Shown here: in pieces, positions 1-7,576 of the stretch
Layout: each line of letters starts with the position of its first letter
Numbering within the stretch: the first letter of the stretch is position 1
Assembly: GCA_000697335.1 (NCBI GenBank)
Contig: JNEM01012838.1
Span: 1-15,055 of the forward strand
Source: Conidiobolus incongruus B7586
Lineage: Eukaryota > Entomophthoromycota > Entomophthoromycetes > Entomophthorales > Conidiobolaceae
Direction of reading: 5' to 3'
Length of the DNA: 15,055 nucleotides
The notes under the pieces: generated by a model
Seen by the model: only the letters and a program-made list of their open reading frames with translations
Databases searched by the model: none
What the model was told of the DNA's origin: nothing
Position numbers and translations under genes: made by a program

Positions 1-1306
1 AAAATTATAATATTTTTTAAATTATCAACCTATTAGAAGTTAATAATAACATAGAAAAAAGTTAAAATATAAAAGTATTAATTTTATAATATGTATTAAT
101 TTTTATATATTATATATTAATAATTTAATTTGATTTTAAATTTAAAAATTAAAATAATTTAATTTCTTGATTAATATTTTATCAAAACAAGTTAAATTTT
201 AAATTATTTTAAATTAATTATTTCATATATATTAATTATTGGTTTGTAATTGATTATTAATATAAATCTATATTTAATAATACTCATATTTTTATTCAAA
301 GAGTTTATTATAACTATTATTTTTAAAAAAGCTGATATTATATAGAAAATTATAACTTTAACAATAAAATATCTAGAATAATAATATTAAAAATTTAAAA
401 TGAATTATATTAAAATATTGATTACCTTATTCATTAGATCTTATTTATGATAATTATTAGTTATATTAACCCATAATAATATAAAATATATTTTTTATAT
501 TATAATAAATAAACATTGTCTTGTATATTAAATTTTTGTTGTTAGATGCTTTTTATTCATTTATTTATTATGATACAGTTTTAAAAATTTATTAACACAT
601 ATAATAAGTTAAAGCAGAAACAGTTATATATTTATCATGTTATATTATTGAAGTTACCTGAATATTTAAACATATATATTAATTTACTTAATAAGCTTAA
701 ACACTATATTCGGCAATAAAAAATCCGATTTTTAATTAATACATCTTTAATAATATTATAAAACTATATTTTTTGATTTGGTATCAAATCAGAATTATGT
801 ATATTATTTTAATTTATTAAATAAATATACTCATATTATCAAGAGGTTGGTTATTTAAAATGTCCGGCCTTGGACAGAATTAATTATATTCCTTGTTTTA
901 CAATGAGAGCTATTTTCGAATAAAATAACAATAATTAAATAGATTCAATTGATATTAATATTAATAATTCAAGGTTAATAAACTAATTGATATCACTAAG
1001 TTGAACGTTAATTATTTCAAAAAATATCTAGAAAAATGACACTATAGAAGTAACAGAATATTTGATTAGACGCAGATAGTCAGGTATTTATGACTATAAA
1101 TTAATATATTAATGTGTGTGAGAGATATTTATAAATTTTATAATTTGAATAAATTATTCAAAATTAGAAAATAAAAATTTTAAATATATAATAAATTTGA
1201 AAAAAATATAAATTCTTTAATTTCATTAAATAATTTATTTCAAAATATAAATAGCCATATTTATTTTATAATCTTTGAAATGTCCTCTATAATTCAAAAG
1301 ATTAGA
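1..1306. other. AT-rich spacer, no gene seen
   Basis: This stretch lies beyond the 3' end of protease gene 1 and is almost entirely A and T, with stop codons in every frame. I see no protein, tRNA or rRNA in it. It holds a perfect 7-bp inverted repeat with a 4-base loop (774-780 with 785-791). The repeat includes TTGATTTGGTATCA, which resembles the leader element found before protease genes 1 and 3. A TTTATT at 1260-1265 (AATAAA on the minus strand) is a candidate polyadenylation signal for gene 1, 42 bp past its stop codon. In DNA this AT-rich that hexamer is also expected by chance. Confidence 0.6.
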
Positions 1307-2317
1307 TTAGAACCAACCCCACCAGCTTTGCTGAGGCCACCAACCCTGTTGACCCCACCAATTTTGTTGAGGTTGTTGTTGCCACCAATTTTGCTGAGGT
1401 TGCTGTGGAGGCCATTGAGGTTGTTGAGGTCTTTGAGGTTGCTGAGGTTGCTGTGGCTGTTGAGGTTGATTAGGATTTGATGGTTGACCGGAACCACCTC
1501 TGCGATATTGATTAATCCAATTGACATAGGGAGCGACCTTGGTAAAGCCAGTTGCAGGAGTATCGCAGTTTTGTCCAGCATAACTAACAACGCCAACCAA
1601 AGTGTTTCCATTAGCAACTAAAGGGCCACCACTATCTCCTGAGCATACTGAATCTCCTTGACGCATAGCAGCACCACAGATGGTTAATTCAGCGTTAAAA
1701 AATCCACCAAAAATACCCTGACAAGTAGCAGCACTGGCGACTTTCAGATCAGTTTCCTTCAAAATAGGGGAAGTAGGACCTCCTCCAATAGTTCTGCCCC
1801 ATCCAATAACTTTGGTAGTAATACCTACTTGAGGTCCTTGGGTGTCAAGTTGGATCATATTATCCATATTTCCTCCAGGAACAGCATTGGGGTTATCATT
1901 ATCCAAGATCAGCACGGCAATGTCGTTGACCAACCTTTGGCGATTGTATTGAGGATGAGCAACTACTTGTTTAACTCTAAAGGTAACAGCTTGTTCGGAG
2001 CTTTCGGGAGTTTGCAGGTTATAGCGATGGGCAACAACGCGATAATCGGAAGGGTTTTGAGATCCAATACAGTGAGCAGCAGTGACAACCAAGTTACGGC
2101 CAACAATGGTACCACCACATTGTTGTCTTTGATCAGTAACGAAGACCATGAAGGGGTAAGCGAAGGCTCTAGCTCTTTGACCACCAACAATATAGGGAGC
2201 AATGTTGTATTCTCCATCGACGGCGGTTTCATTGAATTTGGGTTGATTGTCAATGACGGCAGCTCCCAGCACAGCTGAGATGACAACGGAGTTAAGTAAC
2301 CAGTTCAAGGGATTCAT
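1307..2317 (-). CDS. Secreted S1-family serine protease with Pro/Gln/Trp-rich tail (gene 1 of 3)
   Basis: A 336-residue endopeptidase with a trypsin/chymotrypsin fold, predicted to be secreted. Residues 1 to about 20 form a hydrophobic signal peptide. A propeptide with an N-glycosylation sequon at N29 ends at Y42, before the mature N-terminus I43-V-G-G. The triad is H82 (TAAHC), D132 (NDIAV) and S229 (GDSGGP); D228 is the usual partner of the new N-terminus. Six cysteines (67, 83, 199, 214, 225, 251) fit the three conserved S1 disulfides. By alignment the pocket residues are S223 (chymotrypsin position 189), A247 (216) and T256 (226). This is closer to elastase than to trypsin, which has Asp189. 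The catalytic domain ends near Y271-R-R-G-G-S. The tail (277-336) has three perfect PQQ triplets, QRP and QWP variants, then WW dyads, with ten Trp in all. There are no introns. The start is supported by A at -3, a TATA box 55 bp upstream and matching starts in both paralogs. The substrate is unknown. Confidence 0.93.
   Translation of the reverse strand: MNPLNWLLNSVVISAVLGAAVIDNQPKFNETAVDGEYNIAPYIVGGQRARAFAYPFMVFVTDQRQQCGGTIVGRNLVVTAAHCIGSQNPSDYRVVAHRYNLQTPESSEQAVTFRVKQVVAHPQYNRQRLVNDIAVLILDNDNPNAVPGGNMDNMIQLDTQGPQVGITTKVIGWGRTIGGGPTSPILKETDLKVASAATCQGIFGGFFNAELTICGAAMRQGDSVCSGDSGGPLVANGNTLVGVVSYAGQNCDTPATGFTKVAPYVNWINQYRRGGSGQPSNPNQPQQPQQPQQPQRPQQPQWPPQQPQQNWWQQQPQQNWWGQQGWWPQQSWWGWF
1436..1462 (-). 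repeat. 9-bp tandem repeat coding PQQ, 3 units
   Basis: Three 9-bp units (aggttgctg type on the plus strand) encode Gln-Gln-Pro on the minus strand. Related units coding QRP, QQP and QWP lie just below them. This is the shortest of the three tail arrays in the window. Confidence 0.85.
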
Positions 2318-2325
2318 CGTTTAAT

Positions 2326-2343
2326 TGATATCAAATCAAGTTA
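2326..2343 (-). promoter_or_regulatory. Conserved 18-bp 5' leader element (gene 1)
   Basis: The plus-strand sequence tgatatcaaatcaagtta begins 9 bp upstream of the ATG and recurs without mismatch at exactly the same distance from the second ATG of gene 3 (10518-10535). Gene 2 has only a partial match. It lies between the TATA box and the ATG, so it is probably transcribed 5' UTR. Its function is unknown. Confidence 0.6.
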
Positions 2344-2371
2344 ATGTACTGAATTGAAATTTCAATATCAC

Positions 2372-2381
2372 TATTTATATA
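2372..2381 (-). promoter_or_regulatory. TATA box of protease gene 1
   Basis: On the minus strand this reads TATATAAATA and starts 55 bp upstream of the ATG. The identical decamer stands at the same distance before gene 3, and comparable TATA elements precede gene 2 and the small gene at 4034. The shared spacing raises this above background, although such strings are common in AT-rich DNA. Confidence 0.65.
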
Positions 2382-2686
2382 AAATATTTACAATTCAATT
2401 GTAACATTGATGCACACAGATGGGTTATTTTTGAAGGATTGATTCAAGTTGTATATTATCTTAATAGCCAAACCAGTGTTATTAATCAGATTTCGGGTGA
2501 TCAGTCATTATCTGACATTTGAGAAATACAAAATCTCAGACTGTAATGGAAAATAATTCAAAAATATGATCTCAGTTATAATGTATAAACCTTGGGAAAT
2601 AAATCAAATTATCAATTATGATACAACAAATATTATTTGCTAATTTTAGTATGTGAATTCTGAATTAAACTAAAATTTATCACAAT

Positions 2687-2704
2687 CCAATTATTAATTG
2701 GCGT
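2687..2704 (-). promoter_or_regulatory. Inverted CCAAT pair upstream of gene 1
   Basis: CCAAT and ATTGG face each other with a 5-bp spacer, and the second half continues into AATTGGCGT (ACGCCAATT on the coding strand). The same arrangement with the same spacing stands before gene 3 at 10877-10894. The ACGCCAATT half begins 379 bp upstream of the gene 1 ATG and 377 bp upstream of the second gene 3 ATG. CCAAT sites are typically bound by the HAP/NF-Y complex in fungi. Binding here is inferred from conservation only. Confidence 0.5.
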
Positions 2705-3782
2705 AAATTAATCAGAAAAATAAGTTTATACCCACTCTAATTACATGTTATCATCACAGATTCCTGTTTAATAAAATTATCTTGTAAATATCCATAGCTT
2801 TGTATCCCTGACTATGGAGAGTATAAGCCTCTCAATTTAGTTTCTTTGGTGCATAGTTAATTATCATACTATTATATTAATAACTTATAATCTGGTTATT
2901 GTGAACTATTTTTAAATTTATGATAACGAAAACATGATTCCAAAAACATTTGTAAATAATAATATTATATTTTTATATTTATAATAAATAACTTGATCAT
3001 TAAAAATCAATTTAGAAAAATTGCTTATGAATTAATATTTGAAAGTTATTATTAGCATATCACTAACAAATTACTACGGTCAATAATATTTGAAAATGTT
3101 CTATTTAATTTATATTAAAAATTATTAAAGTATATGAAATTTCAAAAATCAATTGAATAATATATTATATAAAAACTAGATAATAAAATTTAAATAGCTT
3201 TCATTTAGGATAATAATATATTTTGAATATATAAATTAATGGAATTTTAATTCTTTTAGGCTGATTATTGATTTTTGGAGTTAAAATGACCTTGGATTAA
3301 ATAATAAAATATTTTATATCATATGCATTGGCAAGTATAATCAAAATATAGCCATTTCTATATTATTTCTGAATTAGATTATTTTACTTTTATTTTTAAT
3401 AATATGATAGTAATAACTGATTTAACTTTGAATAAATTTCTTTTAGTAATAATTTCAGTTTATAGATATTTTTATTCTCATACTTGTACTACAAAATAGC
3501 ATTTCAAATATTAAATGGTGTTTACACTAAATATTTGGATATGCCAACAGCAGATATAAAATTCAATTTGAATCAGCTGATTTAAATATTATTTGATTAT
3601 CATATTAAGTACACCAAATTAATTCATTCTATATTTTATTTGTTTAAATCTTAAGAATTTTATTCAAAATTCTTAAAATATTCATAATTTAAGACTGTAT
3701 TAAAACATTGTAAATATCATATTTTAAAATAGTAAATTTAAGGACAGAGAGTGTTATTTCCTTGTAAAATATTTTGAAATCT

Positions 3783-4034
3783 TCAAAATGGTTCCTGGTA
3801 TGGAATGTAGAGATTATCAAAGTACCCTTCTTGATAAAGACCTAGAACATATCGAGTACCTGACCAGTTACCAAATCCAGAATTGTAATTGGATTTGGGA
3901 GTGTCAAAAGAAGGTGATTCTATTTATGTAATTCCTGCATATACAGCATCTAGTCTCCCGAGAGGACCCCTGAACAATGGGGAACTAGAGATGAAAGCTA
4001 TTAAAATTGAAGGAAATACAATAAATTTTATCAT
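3783..4034 (-). pseudogene. Small secreted-protein-like gene, interrupted once
   Basis: An 84-codon minus-strand frame (including the stop) lies in a GC-richer island and is interrupted by one TAA near codon 37. It starts MIKFIVFPSILIAFISSS, a lysine plus a hydrophobic segment typical of a signal peptide. The downstream part is rich in Tyr, Gly, Asn and Pro and ends with an aromatic stretch (GYFDNLYIPYQEPF). The ATG has A at -3. A TATA run begins 55 bp upstream, the same distance as for protease genes 1 and 3. The sequence is not recognised and has no cysteines. No nearby short intron seen by eye removes the stop while keeping the downstream frame. Recent loss of function, a sequencing error, read-through or an unseen splice are all possible. 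It lies between protease genes 1 and 2, in the same orientation. Confidence 0.5.
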
Positions 4035-4680
4035 TTTAACCGAGATATATTGATTAATAATAATTTTAGTATTTTATACTCTTTTGAATATATATATATT
4101 ATAGTTAAATAAGATATTAACAAGTTTATGCTAATAATTAATTTAATGTTCAACTTTACAGCTGGATTACCAATTTTTAAATTATTTTGGTTCCGACTAT
4201 CTAGCATCAAATTATTTAATAAATTCAAGCATTAATAACTTAATTCATATATCAAGTGTAGTTGCATTTGAAGAGTATATAATAAATTCGATGAGATATA
4301 ATTTTTAACTTTCAAAATAGGTTAGAAAATTTCATTGTGTTAATTTTTTATTAACTCAAAATTATATTACAAATAAATAGTAATTGGCTATTAAAGAATC
4401 GCAATTGAAAATATTAATATTTAATTCAATGGTCGATTTGATAGGTGAGAAGATTATAAAATCAATTATTAAGGTATAAAATTAACATTGAATTGATTAT
4501 GCTAACAACCATCAAAATTATAATTAAATTATTATTTCATTACCCAGAAATAAAATGTTAGGTATATTTCTAAAGAGGTTATTTATTATTAAACTATTAT
4601 ATTATGAAATAGTGAATAATTCCGAATTATTGGAATAAATATATGGCACTTAGATTTAAATACTGGTTTCGAACCTATAA
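4035..4680. other. AT-rich spacer between small gene and gene 2
   Basis: This contains the presumed promoter of the small gene, an AATTGGC motif at 4382-4388 (about 350 bp upstream of that gene), and the 3' flank of protease gene 2. A TTTATT at 4582-4587 (AATAAA on the minus strand) is a possible polyadenylation signal for gene 2. An open frame over 4031-4228 on the minus strand has only AT-driven composition and is not called. Confidence 0.5.
4089..4099 (-). promoter_or_regulatory. TATA element of the small gene
   Basis: An uninterrupted TA alternation starts 55 bp before the ATG at 4034, matching the spacing in the protease genes. It is weaker evidence than the protease TATA boxes because the surrounding DNA is simple AT sequence. 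Confidence 0.4.
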
Positions 4681-5772
4681 TTAAATCCAGCCCCAGAATC
4701 CTTGCTGAGGCCACCAACCCTGTCCAGGCCATTGAGGTTGCTGAGGCTGCTGTTGTTGCCACCAATTTTGTTGAGGAGGCCATTGAGGCTGCTGAGGTTG
4801 CTGTGGAGGCCATTGAGGCCTTTGAGGTTGTTGAGGTTGTTGAGGTTGCTGAGGTTGCTGAGGTTGCTGAGGTTGCTGAGGTTGTTGAGGTTGTTGAGGT
4901 TGTTGAGGTTGCTGTGGTTGTTGAGGTTGATTAGGGTTTGATGGTTGCTCGGAACCACCTCTGCGATATTGATTGATCCATTGGACATAGTTGGCAACAT
5001 TGGTATAAACTGATGCTTCAAAATCACAACGTTCTGTGCCATGGCTAACAACACCAATCAAAGTATTTCCAGAAACTAAAGGACCTCCGCTATCGCCTCT
5101 GCAAGCACTATCACCTCGACGTTGTGGAGCAACACAAATCATATTAGAAGGATTGTAGGTTCTCCACTTATCAGAACAAATCTTGCTATTAGCAACTCTC
5201 AAGTCGGCTTCCTTCAAAACTGGAGAAGTTGGTCCATTTCCTTGAGTAAATCCCCATCCAATAACTTTGGTGTTAGTGCCTTCTCTTGGATTTTGAGTAT
5301 TAAGTTGGATCATTTCATCCATATTGGCTCCAGGAATGGCATTTGGATTGTCATTATTGAGAACCAATAGAGCAATGTCATTTTCAAGAGTTTGACGGCT
5401 GTAACTAGGATGAACAACGACTTGCCTAACTTGGAATCTTACAGCTTGTTCTGAACTTTCGGAAGATTGTAGATTGTGACGATGTCCAACTACAAGGTAT
5501 TGTGATGGATCTTGGGCTCCAATACAATGGGCAGCAGTAACAACCAAGTTACGGCCAACGATGGTACCACCACATTGCTGCTGTCTATCAGTAACAAACA
5601 CCATGAAAGGATACTGGAAAGGTCTAGCTTGCTGACCACCAACAATATAAGGAGCAATAGCGGATTGCTCACCAACTTCAGAGCTATTCTCGCCAAATGA
5701 AATATCGTCAAAAGAATCACCGAGCACAGCTCCAATGATAATAGATTTAAGCAACCAGTTTAAGGGATTCAT
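4681..5772 (-). CDS. Secreted S1-family serine protease with long (PQQ)11 and Trp-rich tail (gene 2 of 3)
   Basis: A 363-residue paralog, the longest of the three because of its tail. The signal peptide is residues 1 to about 18. The propeptide is acidic, with a sequon at N29, and ends at Y42 before I43-V-G-G. The triad is H82, D132 and S228. Cysteines 67/83, 199/213 and 224/249 fit the usual S1 disulfides. By alignment the pocket is S222 (189), G245 (216) and S254 (226), so medium or large hydrophobic P1 residues are more likely than Arg/Lys. Position 215, usually Trp, is H244. After Y269-R-R-G-G-S comes a tail with eleven perfect QQP triplets (284-316), QRP, two QWPP motifs, then NWW, QW, GWW and FWGWI. 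The ATG has A at -3 and the same MNPLNWLL start as its paralogs. It is much closer in sequence to gene 3 than to gene 1. Confidence 0.93.
   Translation of the reverse strand: MNPLNWLLKSIIIGAVLGDSFDDISFGENSSEVGEQSAIAPYIVGGQQARPFQYPFMVFVTDRQQQCGGTIVGRNLVVTAAHCIGAQDPSQYLVVGHRHNLQSSESSEQAVRFQVRQVVVHPSYSRQTLENDIALLVLNNDNPNAIPGANMDEMIQLNTQNPREGTNTKVIGWGFTQGNGPTSPVLKEADLRVANSKICSDKWRTYNPSNMICVAPQRRGDSACRGDSGGPLVSGNTLIGVVSHGTERCDFEASVYTNVANYVQWINQYRRGGSEQPSNPNQPQQPQQPQQPQQPQQPQQPQQPQQPQQPQQPQQPQRPQWPPQQPQQPQWPPQQNWWQQQQPQQPQWPGQGWWPQQGFWGWI
4825..4923 (-). repeat. 9-bp tandem repeat coding PQQ, 11 units
   Basis: Eleven consecutive 9-bp units (aggttgctg or aggttgttg, last unit tggttgttg) encode (Gln-Gln-Pro)11. 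Units are nearly identical at silent positions, as expected if the array expands and contracts by slippage or unequal exchange. Only 3 and 6 perfect units occur in genes 1 and 3. Confidence 0.95.
5406..5538 (-). other. Tract nearly identical to gene 3 (10146-10278)
   Basis: Over 133 bp this segment of gene 2 differs from gene 3 at one base (5449 versus 10189), silent sites included. The adjoining 60 bp toward the 3' end has about ten differences. It encodes the stretch just after the catalytic histidine. Such a sharply bounded patch fits gene conversion. Confidence 0.7.
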
Positions 5773-5828
5773 TGTTTAATAGCTATCTAATAATTTATAA
5801 TTAATATCTTCTGATCTAAAACAGTGAA

Positions 5829-5838
5829 CTATATATAG
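5829..5838 (-). promoter_or_regulatory. TATA box of protease gene 2
   Basis: The palindrome CTATATATAG begins 57 bp upstream of the gene 2 ATG, in a somewhat less AT-rich setting than the far spacer. The spacing agrees with genes 1 and 3. Confidence 0.6.
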
Positions 5839-5905
5839 TGTGTTTAAGGTTTTTCAGTTTTTTGAATGATTGTGTAAACCAATTTGTTTATCAAAATTTG
5901 ATTGA

Positions 5906-5914
5906 AATTGGCGT
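5906..5914 (-). promoter_or_regulatory. ACGCCAATT (CCAAT-type) element, gene 2
   Basis: The nonamer AATTGGCGT (ACGCCAATT on the coding strand) found before genes 1 and 3 also occurs here, only 134 bp from the ATG and without the facing CCAAT half. The shared GCGT extension makes chance less likely than for CCAAT alone. Confidence 0.4.
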
Positions 5915-7576
5915 AATAATACTAGTCAGTGAAATTTCTTTTAATAAACCCCGGACCCTGCTTTAAATTTATTAATTATAAAATATTAGTGCTTTAGAAC
6001 CAATTCTCACTTAAATACCAAAATCAATTAAAATTTAATATTTTTTGAAAACTTAAATAATAAAACGTTTGGATATATGAATATTTTATAGAGTATAAAG
6101 TTAATTTAAATAAGAATATATTATATTGTTTTGATAACAATTGATTTCTTAATCTTATAAACTGCACGTTGATATATGTGTAATTCAAATTTATCTAATC
6201 TTTAATTTGGCAATAAATTAAATGCCAAAATTAAAATAATATCTCAAAATTAATCATGGTGATAAATTATTAAATTTGTTTAACCAGTAACTATGGTTTC
6301 AACCGATAAATATCCAATTATCATTTTAGATACTAACTTGAATAAACTGGATTTAATGTTCCAAAATGGAATAATTTAAATTTTTAATTTTCATTATAAT
6401 TAAAGTAATAATATTTGGAACGAATTTTAATTTTGAACTTGAGCATTAGAACATTAGTAAAAATAATTAAATGAAATTTATAGTTGTATATAAACCGTTT
6501 TTCACATTAAATAATAATGACATTTTAATATTAATATTGATAATGTTTATACAGATAAAAATGGTAGGTTCAAAAGTTTACCAATCCCAATTTAATTATT
6601 AAATTTGTCATATAAATTAATCCAATTATTTATATATTAAACTTGATTTTATTGATCATATGAGTTTGAAATTAAATCATGCGGTCAATTAAAATATTCA
6701 TATTTCACAAAAACGCCTCTGATCCAATAAAATGTGGAGCTTAATTTGAATTGGAATAATTTAATTATTTTGAAATTCTATAATTTCAAAAAAAAATATA
6801 TTAATATTAAAAATATACAGAGATATTATTATTCATTTTATTTGTTAATCCTGTAATACTTATTTAAATTGAATTAAATTATAAGAAAAATATTGAATTT
6901 AATATATAATAAATGACAATCAAGAGTATCATCCAATAAATAAATATTAGTGTTTTAATATGACTGTATCGTTAATTTATGAATGTTTAATATTAAAAAA
7001 ATTGAATGAAACGCTATTATAATATATAAACAATACTGTATATATTATTTTGTAAATTTATATATATCTTCTTATTAATCAATTATTATCTTGATGTCTT
7101 TTATAATTAATTTTGAATCAATAGAACAATAAATATTAATTACTAGTTTTTTCAAGTTGAGTTTATTTTATAATATGAGTAATGAATTTTTACCTTAATA
7201 TGAAATTTAATTCTTTGCTTCAGTAATATAATCACTAAAATGATGATATAAATATATATTGAAAATATATATTAGTACCTTAATGAAATGTGTTAACTAA
7301 TATAAAATATATCTGAACTATTCTATAAAAAGTGACAGTATTTAAGGACAATAAAATTGCTATATTTAATAATTTAATTGTATTTTGAATATACACATAT
7401 TATAATATTGTGACATAATTATAATGCTATTAAATAACATTGATATAGTTAATGATATATTTATTTAATTTTATTTTTAATATATAATTTATTTTAATAA
7501 CTAATATATATTTGAAAGATTGATATTTGATTGAATAATCTTTTTGTTTGTAATTAAATATTGATCAATTCAAAAA

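Larger units (their letters stand above)
2318..3782. other. Upstream region of gene 1 and spacer
   Basis: The first 400 bp or so is less AT-rich than the rest and holds the gene 1 promoter elements listed separately. Further out are two adjacent perfect hairpins. One pairs 2791-2797 with 2812-2818 (7-bp stem, 14-base loop); the other pairs 2817-2821 with 2829-2833 (5-bp stem). From about 2850 to 3720 I see only AT-rich spacer without a credible gene. Confidence 0.5.
5773..7576. other. Upstream region of gene 2 and spacer
   Basis: Apart from the gene 2 promoter elements, this is AT-rich DNA without a credible gene. A short GC-rich patch, CCCCGGACCC, lies at 5949-5958, about 180 bp upstream of gene 2, and could be a factor site. 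A hairpin pairs TTTGGCA (6206-6212) with TGCCAAA (6223-6229) across a 10-base loop. I find no counterpart of the small secreted gene in this spacer. Confidence 0.45.

Noticed and set aside
1280-1480. Leu/Arg/Pro-rich open frame on the plus strand opposite the gene 1 tail, with similar frames at 4702-4941 and 9487-9750
   Set aside because: These are mirror readings of the 9-bp PQQ repeats, which keep all frames open. They lack an independent promoter or conserved sequence.
1294-1617. Minus-strand Asn/Leu/Ser-rich frames overlapping the protease tails (also 4656-5057 and 9462-9794)
   Set aside because: Shifted-frame readings of the real protease genes, whose proper frames carry the full S1 motifs.
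4031-4228. 65-codon minus-strand frame just upstream of the small gene
   Set aside because: Composition is what AT-rich DNA gives by chance, and it covers the presumed promoter of the small gene.
4665-4680. GGTTCGAAACC, similar to a tRNA B box, on the minus strand (a similar string at 11505-11515)
   Set aside because: No matching A box, acceptor stem or cloverleaf can be drawn around either site.
4825-4923. Possible CRISPR-like or satellite array
   Set aside because: The 9-bp units are contiguous without spacers and in frame with a protease gene, so this is a coding repeat.
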